64,000 nt of DNA from Bacteroidota bacterium (GTDB lineage Bacteria > Bacteroidota > Bacteroidia > Bacteroidales > WCHB1-69), in the NCBI GenBank assembly GCA_017860455.1, contig JAGDMF010000003.1, forward strand, positions 1 through 64,000. The letters are read 5' to 3'. A program made the translations under genes and the position numbers. Shown here piece by piece: positions 36,493 through 44,506 of the stretch (its first letter is position 1; every line of letters begins with the position of its first letter). Under the pieces are notes generated by a model. That model was given only the letters and a program-made list of their open reading frames with translations, was not told the origin of the DNA and did not search any database.

Positions 36493-36966
36493 CTATTTTT
36501 CTAATTCTTTGATTTCATTTAATGGGATGGAACCTGAGAAATACATGATTACAAAATCCTCCTCTTCCTCTACAACCATAAAGAAAACTGAAACATTTTC
36601 CTTACCCTGACTGGCTTTGTCAACCAAAAACAACACCCTACTCTCTTCATCTTTAACGGTCATCATTTCACTCAGTACACCATTTTGGATCAATTTGCGG
36701 AAATCCTCTTTCATTTGAGCAACAATCGCTTTGGATTCGGTCGTAAATATTTGAAATTTATCAAAATTAAAAGAGATTTCAGCTAAATCAGAATCATCTT
36801 TGATGGTTTTAAACATATCATTATTCATCGTGATTACCGTAACACCTTTCATGCTATTGTACTTAGCAATCAACTCAGTAACCTCTTTAGGTTCATTTAT
36901 TTTTTGGGAAAATCCGTTAAAACCGGTTACTAAAATAACAATGCAGAAAAAAAGTTTAATTTTCAT
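36493..36966 (-). CDS. DUF4252 protein
   Basis: 157 residues with a signal peptide ending GFS/Q. The mature part has the DUF4252 layout: VTVITMNNDMFK at the start, a central helix VAQMKEDFRKLI, and a late strand VIMYFSGSIPLNEI. It is the last gene of the ECF sigma/anti-sigma operon and overlaps the anti-sigma gene by 11 nt. DUF4252 proteins commonly accompany ECF factors in Bacteroidota. Periplasmic location; function unknown. Confidence 0.85.
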   Translation of the reverse strand: MKIKLFFCIVILVTGFNGFSQKINEPKEVTELIAKYNSMKGVTVITMNNDMFKTIKDDSDLAEISFNFDKFQIFTTESKAIVAQMKEDFRKLIQNGVLSEMMTVKDEESRVLFLVDKASQGKENVSVFFMVVEEEEDFVIMYFSGSIPLNEIKELEK

Positions 36967-37519
36967 TGGGTCTTAATATTAATGATTGTTGTAATAATTT
37001 TTGTGTTTTTTGAAATGTTTTATTCGCTTTATCCGCTTGTTCCGCTCCCTGGTTTAATTTTTGGGAAACGAGAAGCATAGATTTTTTATATTCCTCATAA
37101 GTCATATCTCTCTTTTTCAAGGATGGGTTTAAAACAGTGCGGTATAATGGGTAACTTAAAGACAAGAGTAAAAGAAAAATGGCCGCGGCACAAAACCATA
37201 CATTTTTTTTACTTTTAGGGCTATTTTTAGTGTGATTAGCGTATCTGTCAATCATTTGCATCACTCTCTCATCCTCCTCCTGTTCTTTTACCTGATCATC
37301 AATAACCTGATCCACCATTTTTCCAAAATTTGGGGTTTCCCATTTTGATTCCCAATAAGCTGATCTATTTTCAAGTGCGAGGAATAGCGATTGATCTTTC
37401 AGATGTTCTTTCCTGACTTGATCCGACTTGAAATAGGAACACAAAAGTTTCTCCTCTTCACTAGAGAGTGTAGCATCATAAAACTTTTGAATGAGAAGAT
37501 CCATATTATTTTCTGACAT
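36956..37519 (-). CDS. Membrane anti-sigma-factor-like protein
   Basis: 187 residues. The N-terminus (NMDLLIQKFYDATLSSEEEKLLCSYF) is the short helical domain typical of Bacteroidota anti-sigma proteins. One transmembrane segment (about 107-126, NVWFCAAAIFLLLLSLSYPL) is followed by a periplasmic coiled stretch rich in Gln and Lys. It starts 1 nt after the stop of the sigma factor gene. It probably holds the ECF factor at the membrane. Confidence 0.75.
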   Translation of the reverse strand: MSENNMDLLIQKFYDATLSSEEEKLLCSYFKSDQVRKEHLKDQSLFLALENRSAYWESKWETPNFGKMVDQVIDDQVKEQEEDERVMQMIDRYANHTKNSPKSKKNVWFCAAAIFLLLLSLSYPLYRTVLNPSLKKRDMTYEEYKKSMLLVSQKLNQGAEQADKANKTFQKTQKLLQQSLILRPNEN

Positions 37520-37520
37520 A

Positions 37521-38018
37521 TTATTGAATTTTTTCTTTTAATGTTTTTCTGGCTCTGGATAAGATTACGCGAACATTGCCTTCAGACAATCCGGTTATCT
37601 CTGAGATCTCTTCGAAAGAGCAATTTCTAAATTGCTTCAGATGGAGAACCTGTTTCTGGATTAGCGGAAGATGATCGATCTCCTGATACACTTTACGGAT
37701 ATTTTCTTTCATGATCATAGACTCTTCGGGTGTTTCGAAAAGAGGTAGTTTATACTCCTGTTCCATAATATCCAAAATTTCGTATCTATTGTTCATCTTT
37801 AATCTATTAATACAGAGATTTTTAATCATCGTAACGCAGTAAGCCTCCGGATTGTGAATCTCACTTAATTTATCCCTTTGTTCCCATAGTTTTGAATAGA
37901 GATCCTGTATGGTATCTTTAGCATCATCTTCGCCGGATAACATCATCAAAGCTATACGGAACAACTTAGCAGAAATGGGTAAAATCATTTTTTTAAACTG
38001 GTCGCCGGAAATACCCAT
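37521..38018 (-). CDS. ECF-type RNA polymerase sigma factor
   Basis: 165 residues. Region 2 includes DAKDTIQDLYSKLWEQRDKL (about 36-55) and region 4 the helix-turn-helix FEEISEITGLSEGNVRVILSRARKTL. There are no additional domains. It is first in an operon with the anti-sigma and DUF4252 genes. A possible autoregulated promoter lies at 38050-38074. Confidence 0.92.
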   Translation of the reverse strand: MGISGDQFKKMILPISAKLFRIALMMLSGEDDAKDTIQDLYSKLWEQRDKLSEIHNPEAYCVTMIKNLCINRLKMNNRYEILDIMEQEYKLPLFETPEESMIMKENIRKVYQEIDHLPLIQKQVLHLKQFRNCSFEEISEITGLSEGNVRVILSRARKTLKEKIQ

Positions 38019-38049
38019 TTATTGTCAAAGTTTTAAGTTCTAATAGTAA

Positions 38050-38074
38050 GACAACGAAACAGGCATTTTGTTAC
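38050..38074 (-). promoter_or_regulatory. Candidate ECF-type promoter of the sigma operon
   Basis: On the minus strand GTAAC (38074-38070) is followed after 17 nt by GTC (38052-38050), resembling -35 GTAAC / -10 CGTC-type ECF promoters. No TAnnTTTG box is present here. Confidence 0.35.
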
Positions 38075-38101
38075 AAAAGGAAAAATTTTTGTGTTTTGAG
38101 C

Positions 38102-38218
38102 TTTGGGTTTTGGGTTTTGGGTTTTGGGTTTTGGGTTTTAGGTTTTGGGTTTTGGGTTTTGGGTTTTAGGTTTTGGGTTTTGGGTTTTAGGTTTTGGGTT
38201 TTGGGTTTTGGGTTTTGA
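38102..38218 (+). repeat. TTTTGGG heptamer array
   Basis: About 16 tandem units of TTTTGGG with some TTTTAGG variants. The G-rich strand is the plus strand and has many GGG runs at 4-nt intervals, ideal for G-quadruplexes. It lies just upstream of the ECF sigma operon. A small piece of the same word occurs near 50408. Confidence 0.9.
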
Positions 38219-38220
38219 GT

Positions 38221-38287
38221 ATAATAAACTAATAACTAAAACCTTATAACTAAAACCTTATAACTAAAACCTTATAACTAAAACCTA
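38221..38287. repeat. CTAAAACCTTATAA tandem repeat
   Basis: Four copies of a 14-bp unit next to the TTTTGGG array. Its AAAACC word is nearly the complement of GGTTTT. Similar AAACCTTAAACC words occur at 43210-43250. Confidence 0.85.
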
Positions 38288-38329
38288 TTAGGGCATTCCG
38301 GCTCGCAAGCTCGCCGTCGGTCTCCAGCC

Positions 38330-38560
38330 TTCAAGAAAAATGAAAAATGAAAAATGAAAAATTGAGTACACGAGCATTCGAGCATTCGAGCATTCGATCA
38401 CATAGGCTATCTCCTTTGCGTGCTTTCCCGGCTAAGCCCTAATGCGGCGGACTGGGGACGGGAGACGGGGGACTGGAGATAAATGAAAAATGAAAAATGA
38501 AAAATGAAAAATTAATAATGAATAATGAATAATGAATAATTGAGCACATGAGCATTTTGA
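38330..38560. repeat. AATGAAAA and GAGCATTCGAGCA word repeats
   Basis: Repeated AATGAAAAATGAAAAATG units, GAGCATTCGAGCATTCGAGC units and GGGGACGGGAGACGGGGGAC at 38455-38475. The same words, in different order, fill the other repeat blocks. No gene was recognised. Confidence 0.75.
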
Positions 38561-38586
38561 AAGTCTGCAGTCTGCAGACTTTTCTC

Positions 38587-38706
38587 CGCTCCGTAGGAGC
38601 GACACCTTTGTAGCAGATGAATTGCCGACCAAACGAACCCGCCACAGCGTGGCGTTATATTGGTAGCGTATAAATTCCGACCTATGGATCCCGCTCCGGA
38701 GGAGCG
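38587..38706. repeat. Palindromic REP-like unit with three hairpins
   Basis: CGCTCC-GTA-GGAGCG (38587-38601), CGCCAC-AGC-GTGGCG (38640-38654) and CGCTCC-GGA-GGAGCG (38692-38706). The first and last hairpins are near copies facing each other across about 100 bp, with TTTGTAGCA and TTGGTAGCG after the first two. Elements of this style are frequent in Bacteroidota genomes. Confidence 0.8.
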
Positions 38707-38810
38707 TTATTCCGGGATAGTGTGGAAGAATAATTTCATAACAGGCTCAATATGTAGTTGTTATAAAATTTGGATTTTTTAACCAAAACAGTTTCCACAC
38801 TTTATCGGAA

Positions 38811-38996
38811 CAGGTTATTGACTACCTCATTAACCGTAACACCAACCAAAAAGCATCTGATGCCCTTAAAAATACCAAAATCCTCCAACGCTTTAAAGAG
38901 ATTGAACAGCTCCCTGACCATGAACAAAATGTGATCATTGAGGTTGTTACCGCCTACATCTGCGATTTTAAAGCCAAACAAAATTATGCGATCTAA
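38811..38996 (+). pseudogene. C-terminal remnant of an XRE-type regulator
   Basis: An open frame reads QVIDYLINRNTNQKASDALK, then a helix LQRFKEIEQLPDHEQNVI, and ends FKAKQNYAI with TAA at 38994. This is the typical C-terminal tail of small XRE helix-turn-helix regulators (KEIEQLP...EVVTAYI). The DNA-binding part and any start codon are missing; the frame is open upstream only to about 38740. It is a relic next to repeat elements. Confidence 0.65.
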
Positions 38997-39142
38997 CTTT
39001 GCCGTTTTGTTTGGTCCATACCTCTAAATTAAAGCCATAATTTGATATTGGAATTAAAAAAGAAAGCTACGGGAGCTCTCTTGTTCACTAAGTCTTGTTT
39101 TTTATCAAAAATCAATTATAAATTTTCAATAAATAGGACATC

Positions 39143-39703
39143 TTATTTACATTTGTAAATTTCTTCAAAAAACACTTTTCCGTTAATATAATATAAAAAA
39201 TATTGAGAATAATTATCAAATTTTAATCTAATCTTAGTATCATAATTATAATTTTTTTTATATACAGATTTTATATATAAATTATTTTCTAATAGTACAT
39301 TATCAAAAATAAAAACTTTAATATTTTTAAAAACGAAAAAACCTATTGGATCTAATGATACAGCAGTATTTAATTCACATAATTCAAATTTAATAAAATA
39401 TGATTCTTTATTTTCAATTTCTTGTTTATCAATTATTGGACTAATACGCATACTCAAGCATAATGAATTTGAAAAATAATTACACATTTTTTCTTTTTTT
39501 AAAATATCATCTAGTATAGTAGTTATATTTGAATCTATTATTGAAACTGAATCAATAGATCTGATTCCTGATGAATTATCTTCAGGAAAATCCAGCAAAT
39601 CATAAATAATATTATTTAAGGTGTCACTATTTTCAATAACAATCTGAGCTAAAATCAAATTAATATTAAATAAAAAAAATGTGGTAATTAAAAAGCTTTT
39701 CAT
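39143..39703 (-). CDS. Secreted protein, cargo/immunity candidate of the RHS-JAMM cassette
   Basis: 186 residues with a signal peptide MKSFLITTFFLFNINLILAQ. The mature part is polar, with a CNYFSNSLCLSM cysteine pair in the middle and beta-rich strands SYFIKFELCELN, FFVFKNIKVFIFD and FLYYINGKVFFEEIYKC. It has no recognised family. It lies 2 nt after the stop of the JAMM-type RHS tip, so a role as periplasmic immunity protein or inhibitor is plausible. Confidence 0.6.
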   Translation of the reverse strand: MKSFLITTFFLFNINLILAQIVIENSDTLNNIIYDLLDFPEDNSSGIRSIDSVSIIDSNITTILDDILKKEKMCNYFSNSLCLSMRISPIIDKQEIENKESYFIKFELCELNTAVSLDPIGFFVFKNIKVFIFDNVLLENNLYIKSVYKKNYNYDTKIRLKFDNYSQYFLYYINGKVFFEEIYKCK

Positions 39704-39705
39704 AA

Positions 39706-40725
39706 CTAATTTGTTTTATAACTTGGAACAGAAATTTGAAAACTATCTAATTCTCCATGAAATTTGGTACTAAAATCTGTGTTTGAATTGTATCGAGTAT
39801 AACCATTACTTTTAGTATAATTATATTGTTGAACATTTGGATCTAATTTTTCTAATGTTACAGAACCGTAATGATCTCCTTCTGACGTAGCATTGTTATC
39901 ACTTGGATGATTGTGTACGAATCTAACTATTTTATCCAACATTCCTACACAAATATCCGGTATATCATTTTGACTTCTTTCGTGATTTGTTCCTATAAAA
40001 CTAGTGCAATTATTAGATTCTGTATTAATTAAGCCCCATTCAACTTCAGAATTATCAGCTAAAAATAGAAAAACTTCTTCTGCAGCTTGTGAATTATCAG
40101 TTGCAAACATTGTTGCATCAGGTAGACCAGACATTGATTTAAAATCAGCAACATTTCCTTTGATTGTGCCACTTGCAAAATCTTTACTTTCTCTTCTAGT
40201 ATTCTTGTTTTTGTTTATAATTACAATACGATCAACTTCTTTATTCTCCTCTACATCAAGTAGATAACCTTTTTCATCAAATGTATATATATCCCTCCCA
40301 TCCGGGTCCACCAAAATAACCGGATTATTCGCACAATACACATACGGACTCATCGAAGGGTACTTATAACTCATTGGATCAATATAGAGCCAAATACTTA
40401 ACCCACTGTTATAGTAACGAGCTCCAAAGTAGCCATAGCCCGTTTCCATATCTTTCTCTTTGCCGGAGAAGGTGTAGGGGGCGTTCCAGGAGGAGTTACG
40501 TTGGTCAACCCAGTCTTCGCCAAACCGACGCAGGCAGTGAGCGTAAAGGAAATTTATTTCCTTTACCGAACGCCAAGGAGGAAAAAAAGCGAAGCTTTTT
40601 AATGGTAAGTAGTGAAGATGTTGGATGGCGTTACCACTTCCATCTGTGATCCAATGGTTGCTGAGCTCCGTCGAAGCACTGCTGCCTAAATGGTCGGGGT
40701 GGTGATAATATCTCAACATTTTCAT
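39706..40725 (-). CDS. RHS tip with JAMM-type protease domain
   Basis: 339 residues from the ATG at 40725, just after the -7 box at 40748-40755. An RHS core is present (DHLGSS, WNAPYTFSGKEKDMETGYG, YFGARYYNSGLSIWL, YVYCANNPVILVDPDGRD) but split by an inserted segment (see 40520-40600). The C-terminal 200 residues contain VHNHPSDNNATSEGD, an exact H-x-H-P-x6-S-x2-D zinc site of JAB/MPN metalloproteases, with an upstream acidic strand (SEVEWGL) supplying the catalytic Glu. JAB-like toxin domains are known at RHS ends. No export signal or RHS barrel is present. Confidence 0.75.
   Translation of the reverse strand: MKMLRYYHHPDHLGSSASTELSNHWITDGSGNAIQHLHYLPLKSFAFFPPWRSVKEINFLYAHCLRRFGEDWVDQRNSSWNAPYTFSGKEKDMETGYGYFGARYYNSGLSIWLYIDPMSYKYPSMSPYVYCANNPVILVDPDGRDIYTFDEKGYLLDVEENKEVDRIVIINKNKNTRRESKDFASGTIKGNVADFKSMSGLPDATMFATDNSQAAEEVFLFLADNSEVEWGLINTESNNCTSFIGTNHERSQNDIPDICVGMLDKIVRFVHNHPSDNNATSEGDHYGSVTLEKLDPNVQQYNYTKSNGYTRYNSNTDFSTKFHGELDSFQISVPSYKTN
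40520..40600. mobile_element. Small palindromic element inserted in an RHS gene
   Basis: Compared with the usual core order LPFGEDWVDQ, about 26 extra residues (KSFAFFPPWRSVKEINFLYA...) stand between LP and FGEDWV. The inserted DNA holds an 11-bp hairpin (GTAAAGGAAAT/ATTTCCTTTAC, 40543-40566) and a 7-bp hairpin (AAAAAGC/GCTTTTT, 40584-40600). It keeps the frame open. It resembles the protein-coding palindromic elements described in Rickettsia. Confidence 0.6.
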
Positions 40726-40747
40726 AATCTTTTTAGGATTGATTTGG

Positions 40748-40755
40748 CAAAGATA
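40748..40755 (-). promoter_or_regulatory. -7 box of RHS cassette C
   Basis: CAAAGATA, 22 nt before the ATG at 40725. Same octamer and similar spacing as cassette A. Confidence 0.6.
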
Positions 40756-40890
40756 GTAAAACGGGAGGAATGGGTGCATATAGGAATTTCTTATTATTAA
40801 TTATATTTATCGTCCAATTAAAGTGAACTATTATACTATAAAAAGGAGAAAAACTGATCATTATATTCGAATGTCAATTACTACAAAGAA

Positions 40891-41442
40891 TTAGTCTTCT
40901 GATGGTAATTCTAAGATTTTACAATCAAATTTTTGAATCTTTCTATGATTTAAAATTACATTATTTAAATATTCTTCATTTTTTAATTCTCTGAAAATAT
41001 GTAAATATTCAACTTCCATCAGATCATAAAATCCAATTTCATTTTTAATAAAGAAATTCAAATCGTTATTATCTTTCATTTGAACCCTATTAAATATTGT
41101 ACCAGAAAAAGTTCCCAAAATTAATTCTTTATAACTACCATCATTATAATATAGTTTGCACAAAATAATATTATTAAAAATAAATTTTTCAGAATTAATT
41201 TTCAATCCATTTAATAAACTATCCAGCATCTTTAATTTAAAGGTATCTGTAATTGTTGATTTATAACAGTATTCACAATTATTAAAATATTCTCTTAAAA
41301 TTGTCGATGGTGCACAAATAGCAGGATGCTCAAAAATAACTTCAACTTTAGTAGTTTTACTATTTTTCACATACTGTGCTTGAATATTGGATACAAAAGA
41401 TCCAATACAAAACAACAATAGTAATAGTTTAAATATTTTCAT
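40891..41442 (-). CDS. Secreted protein, cassette D
   Basis: 183 residues with a signal peptide ending NIQAQ. The mature part has cysteines in FNNCEYCYK and near the C-terminus, and a helical LEVEYLHIFRELKNEEYL stretch. Family not recognised. It sits about 40 nt after the shared promoter module (41483-41511) with no RHS tip in between, as if the tip had been lost. AT-rich like its neighbours. Confidence 0.6.
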   Translation of the reverse strand: MKIFKLLLLLFCIGSFVSNIQAQYVKNSKTTKVEVIFEHPAICAPSTILREYFNNCEYCYKSTITDTFKLKMLDSLLNGLKINSEKFIFNNIILCKLYYNDGSYKELILGTFSGTIFNRVQMKDNNDLNFFIKNEIGFYDLMEVEYLHIFRELKNEEYLNNVILNHRKIQKFDCKILELPSED

Positions 41443-41482
41443 ATTGATTTAAATACAAGCTACTTCACATAGTTTTTGAGTT

Positions 41483-41511
41483 GACAAATATACAACTTTT
41501 TTAATAACTTC
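41483..41511 (-). promoter_or_regulatory. Shared cassette promoter module, copy D
   Basis: GACAAATATACAACTTTTTT followed by AATAACTT, matching 34971-34999. The -7 box CAAATATA is at 41485-41492. Confidence 0.7.
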
Positions 41512-41519
41512 ATTTTTTT

Positions 41520-41650
41520 CATTTTTTTTACCACTAAGGACACCATGATATTTATCTCAGAGGACACCGTGGAAAATTAGTTTGTGATCTCTGTGTGAAA
41601 AATAATGAAAAATGAAGGATGAATAATTGAGTACACGAGCATTCGAGCAG
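41520..41650. repeat. Degenerate repeat block
   Basis: ACCACTAAGGACACC and CTCAGAGGACACCGTGG words followed by AATGAAAAATGAAGG and GAGTACACGAGCATTCGAG. Similar to 35015-35150 and 43050-43200. Nothing else was seen up to 41836. Confidence 0.65.
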
Positions 41651-41836
41651 ATTTTGCTATTCTAAAAAAAGGTTGGTGGCGATTTTTGTAAAATATTCTG
41701 TTTTAGTAAAATCTATAAAATACTGATTCTGCTAAGATTCTGTGCCAATCTTTTATCAGAATAGACGATTTTGGTTTTAATTGAAAAATGAAACCATTTT
41801 TACTTTTCACATAGAATATCTTATAATCTCAAATTA

Positions 41837-42754
41837 TTAATTTCTAAATATAATTTTGACAACCTTGTCATTTTCAAATTCACATTCTAACATATATCCA
41901 ATTGGTTCATTTTGCTTTGTCAAAGCATTTCCATTTAGATCAAGAATATACCTTATATATTTCTCTGTCATAACATAAAAATCAGTGCCTTTCATACCTA
42001 ATAATTGATTACGAGTCATTCCTAATTTAATTTCATTTTCTGTTTGAAAAAATGGAACGTTTAAATTAATATAATTTTCTGATAATAATGGATTTATAAA
42101 ACCTATTTCAAAACAAGCTATTCTTTTATTTTCATTTAATTTGATAGTAAAATATTGATTTTTATGAATATTACAAAAGTAAATAGTTGTTTGATTTTGT
42201 AATGAATCTATTTCAATGTTATTATATAATTGATCATCTGAGATTTCACTATTTAAAATAAAGATTTTATTAACAATTGTTTCAGGAACAAATATTTTCC
42301 TGTATTGAATTCCATCTGGAATAACAATAGTATCACATCTTATTATATTCCCCAAAGAATCAAATGCATTAAACACTCCAATTGAATTATTATTATAAAA
42401 AAAACCTTTACTCCTCAATTGCCCATTTTTATGATATCCACGAAATTCTCCATGGAATTTTCCATTTTTATATTCATCTAGTGAGTTTATTGATCCATCT
42501 TCCCTATACCAATAAGAGAAACCGTTTCTTTTTCGATCTTTGAAATATTCAATATATTTAACTTTAGTTTTGGTTGAGTCGTAATAAAATATCCATTTAC
42601 CATTTTCTAAATCTGGTTTAGAAAAACAATGTAACCCGAACCCTTTTTGCATACAGATCATATATCTTTCATCTCCATTTATAACTTCATGTATCTGAGC
42701 ATGTATAATATTGGATAGACAAATTAACAAAAGGGGAAAAAGTATTTTTTTCAT
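41837..42754 (-). CDS. Secreted MORN-variant repeat protein
   Basis: 305 residues with a signal peptide ending IHAQ. Residues of about 50-135 contain MORN-variant units (KWIFYYDSTKTKVKYIEYFKD, GFSYWYREDGS, KFHGEFRGYHKNGQLRSKGFFY), the repeat type used in many Bacteroidota 'toxin-antitoxin YwqK-like' proteins. The C-terminal part is an unknown beta-rich domain. It is in cassette E, 8 nt after a small frame at 42763. An exported protein-binding role is likely. Confidence 0.75.
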   Translation of the reverse strand: MKKILFPLLLICLSNIIHAQIHEVINGDERYMICMQKGFGLHCFSKPDLENGKWIFYYDSTKTKVKYIEYFKDRKRNGFSYWYREDGSINSLDEYKNGKFHGEFRGYHKNGQLRSKGFFYNNNSIGVFNAFDSLGNIIRCDTIVIPDGIQYRKIFVPETIVNKIFILNSEISDDQLYNNIEIDSLQNQTTIYFCNIHKNQYFTIKLNENKRIACFEIGFINPLLSENYINLNVPFFQTENEIKLGMTRNQLLGMKGTDFYVMTEKYIRYILDLNGNALTKQNEPIGYMLECEFENDKVVKIIFRN

Positions 42755-42762
42755 ATTCTTTT

Positions 42763-42990
42763 TTATTTTAACAATTCAGAATTTCCATTATTTTCAGTTC
42801 CATGTAATTGCCCATAACCTAAAAAGTTATTCCAACCAGCTGTTTTATTTGTTCCATCTTGATAAAACGCCATTTTTTGTTCTATAAATACGATATTGCC
42901 AACTTCTCCTTTCAATATATCAGTTTCAAAAGAACGACAAATTCTATATTTATCAGCCTGAAAACGATTAAATATGCCAAACGGGCTCAA
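42763..42990 (-). CDS. Small frame in the RHS-tip position of cassette E
   Basis: A possible 75-residue product starting at TTG (42990), since no ATG is present. It has no RHS core. The sequence ends GWNNFLGYGQLHGTENNGN and the frame stays open upstream toward the promoter module. It lies where a tip gene would be, 20 nt after the -7 box and 8 nt before the MORN gene. It may be a tip remnant or a non-coding leader. Confidence 0.35.
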   Translation of the reverse strand: MSPFGIFNRFQADKYRICRSFETDILKGEVGNIVFIEQKMAFYQDGTNKTAGWNNFLGYGQLHGTENNGNSELLK

Positions 42991-43008
42991 AACAAGTAAG
43001 TTTGAAGT

Positions 43009-43037
43009 GACAAATATACAACTTTTTTAATAATTAC
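43009..43037 (-). promoter_or_regulatory. Shared cassette promoter module, copy E
   Basis: GACAAATATACAACTTTTTT followed by AATAATTA. The -7 box CAAATATA is at 43011-43018. Third copy of the module. Confidence 0.7.
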
Positions 43038-43049
43038 ATTTTTTTCAAA

Positions 43050-43255
43050 TTTTTATACCTCAAAGGACACCATGATATTTATCTCAGAGGCCTCAGTGAA
43101 TAAAAACTTTGTGATCTTGGTGTGAAAAATAATGAAAAATGAATAGGGAAGTCGGCGGACGGCGGACGGCAGATAAATGAAAAATGAAAAATGAAAAATG
43201 AAGAATTCTAATAACTAAAACCTAAAACCTTAAACCTTTAACCTTTAAACCATTT
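43050..43255. repeat. Degenerate repeat block before cvpA end
   Basis: AAAGGACACCATGATATTTA words shared with 41530, GGCGGACGGCGGACGGC, AATGAAAAATGAAAAATG units, and AAAACCTTAAACC words. No gene was recognised. Confidence 0.65.
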
Positions 43256-43275
43256 CAGTTAACAGCTTATTTGGG

Positions 43276-43743
43276 TTACCACTTATCGTAGTATCCTTTC
43301 AGTGTGGGAACGACTGGTTGTACATATTGATATAAGAACGATTCCTGTTTGGCTTTGGGAGTTACCAGAACCTCTTTGGAGTCAATGCTATTGATGAAGA
43401 ACAATAGAGCGCTGAAAATCACGAGAACCTTGGCTGCTCCAAAAAGGGCACCAGCGAGGTTGTTTACAAATTCGGGGATCATCAGTTTCACCACTTTTTC
43501 CACCATCCTTCCGGCCATAAAGACCAGGATTAATACGGCAAGAAATGTGATGGCAAAATAAACTTCATGGGGGATTTTTTCATTATTGATCCAAACGGCA
43601 ACCCAGTCAGAAAATTTGAAAGAGGCGTATAATCCGGCTACTAAAGCAACAATGGAGGCTAATTCGCGGATCAATCCGTTTGAAAATCCTTTATACCCAA
43701 ACCAGGCAACGGGAATAAGAATTAAAATATCAATATAATTCAT
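43276..43743 (-). CDS. CvpA-family membrane protein
   Basis: 155 residues with four hydrophobic segments. The N-terminus MNYIDILILIPVAWFGYKGFSNGLIRELASIVALVAGLYA is characteristic of the CvpA family (colicin V production in enteric bacteria), which is linked to envelope homeostasis. It lies 6 nt after mlaF, as the last gene of the GT117-purD-mlaE-mlaF-cvpA operon. Confidence 0.85.
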   Translation of the reverse strand: MNYIDILILIPVAWFGYKGFSNGLIRELASIVALVAGLYASFKFSDWVAVWINNEKIPHEVYFAITFLAVLILVFMAGRMVEKVVKLMIPEFVNNLAGALFGAAKVLVIFSALLFFINSIDSKEVLVTPKAKQESFLYQYVQPVVPTLKGYYDKW

Positions 43744-43749
43744 AAGGTT

Positions 43750-44505
43750 TTATTTAACAAATCCTCTTAATTTCTGGGTAAGAGGCTGCGCATAAATAAA
43801 ATCGTTTAATTTATCATTGTCCGTAATTAACACCTCATCTTTATTTCCTCTCCATTCCAAACACCCTTCCTGGATATAAGAGATGGTTTCTCCGATGGTG
43901 ATCACGGTATTCAAATCGTGGGTATTGATAATGGTAGTGATGTTAAATTCATGAGTAATCCCGAACAAAAGTTCATCAATCATGATGGAAGTTTTGGGGT
44001 CTAATCCTGAGTTCGGCTCGTCGCAGAATAAATACTTAGGGTTAGATGCAATGGCACGGGCAATGGCTGCTCTTTTTTTCATACCACCACTTAATTCAGA
44101 AGGATACAACTTGTTTGTATTTTCCAAACCTACTCTTTTGAGGCAATAATTGGCTCTATCGAGTTTTTCCTCTTTCGTTTGCGTGGTTAGCATATCAAGT
44201 GGAAACATCACATTTTGCTCAATAGTCAGGGAGTCGAACAGAGCAGATCCTTGAAAAACAACGCCCATTTCCATTTTAAAAGTGTTTTGCACTTTACTGT
44301 GAAAGGAGTGAAAATCACGATCATCGAAAAACACTTTACCTGATGTGGGTTCCAGTAAGCCGATGATACATTTGAGGAGGACTGTTTTTCCGGAACCTGA
44401 TCGTCCAATTATCAAATTCACTTTTCCATCCACGAACTCAGTATTAATGTCTTTTAATACCACATTATCGCCAAATTGTTTATATACATTGCTAATTGTG
44501 ATCAT
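43750..44505 (-). CDS. mlaF: ABC ATPase of a phospholipid-transport (Mla-type) system
   Basis: 251 residues from the ATG at 44505 (MITISNVYKQFGD), which lies 1 nt after the mlaE stop; a frame start at 44532 would lie inside mlaE. It has GRSGSGKT, LSGGMKKRAAIARA and CDEPNSGLDP with MlaF-like spacing. With the permease upstream it forms the inner-membrane part of a Mla-type lipid transport complex. The MlaD substrate protein is not in the window. Confidence 0.9.
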   Translation of the reverse strand: MITISNVYKQFGDNVVLKDINTEFVDGKVNLIIGRSGSGKTVLLKCIIGLLEPTSGKVFFDDRDFHSFHSKVQNTFKMEMGVVFQGSALFDSLTIEQNVMFPLDMLTTQTKEEKLDRANYCLKRVGLENTNKLYPSELSGGMKKRAAIARAIASNPKYLFCDEPNSGLDPKTSIMIDELLFGITHEFNITTIINTHDLNTVITIGETISYIQEGCLEWRGNKDEVLITDNDKLNDFIYAQPLTQKLRGFVK

Positions 44506-44506
44506 A

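Noticed and set aside
38102..38287. A CRISPR array or true telomere
   Set aside because: Repeats are 7- and 14-bp units without spacers, and coding DNA continues on both sides.
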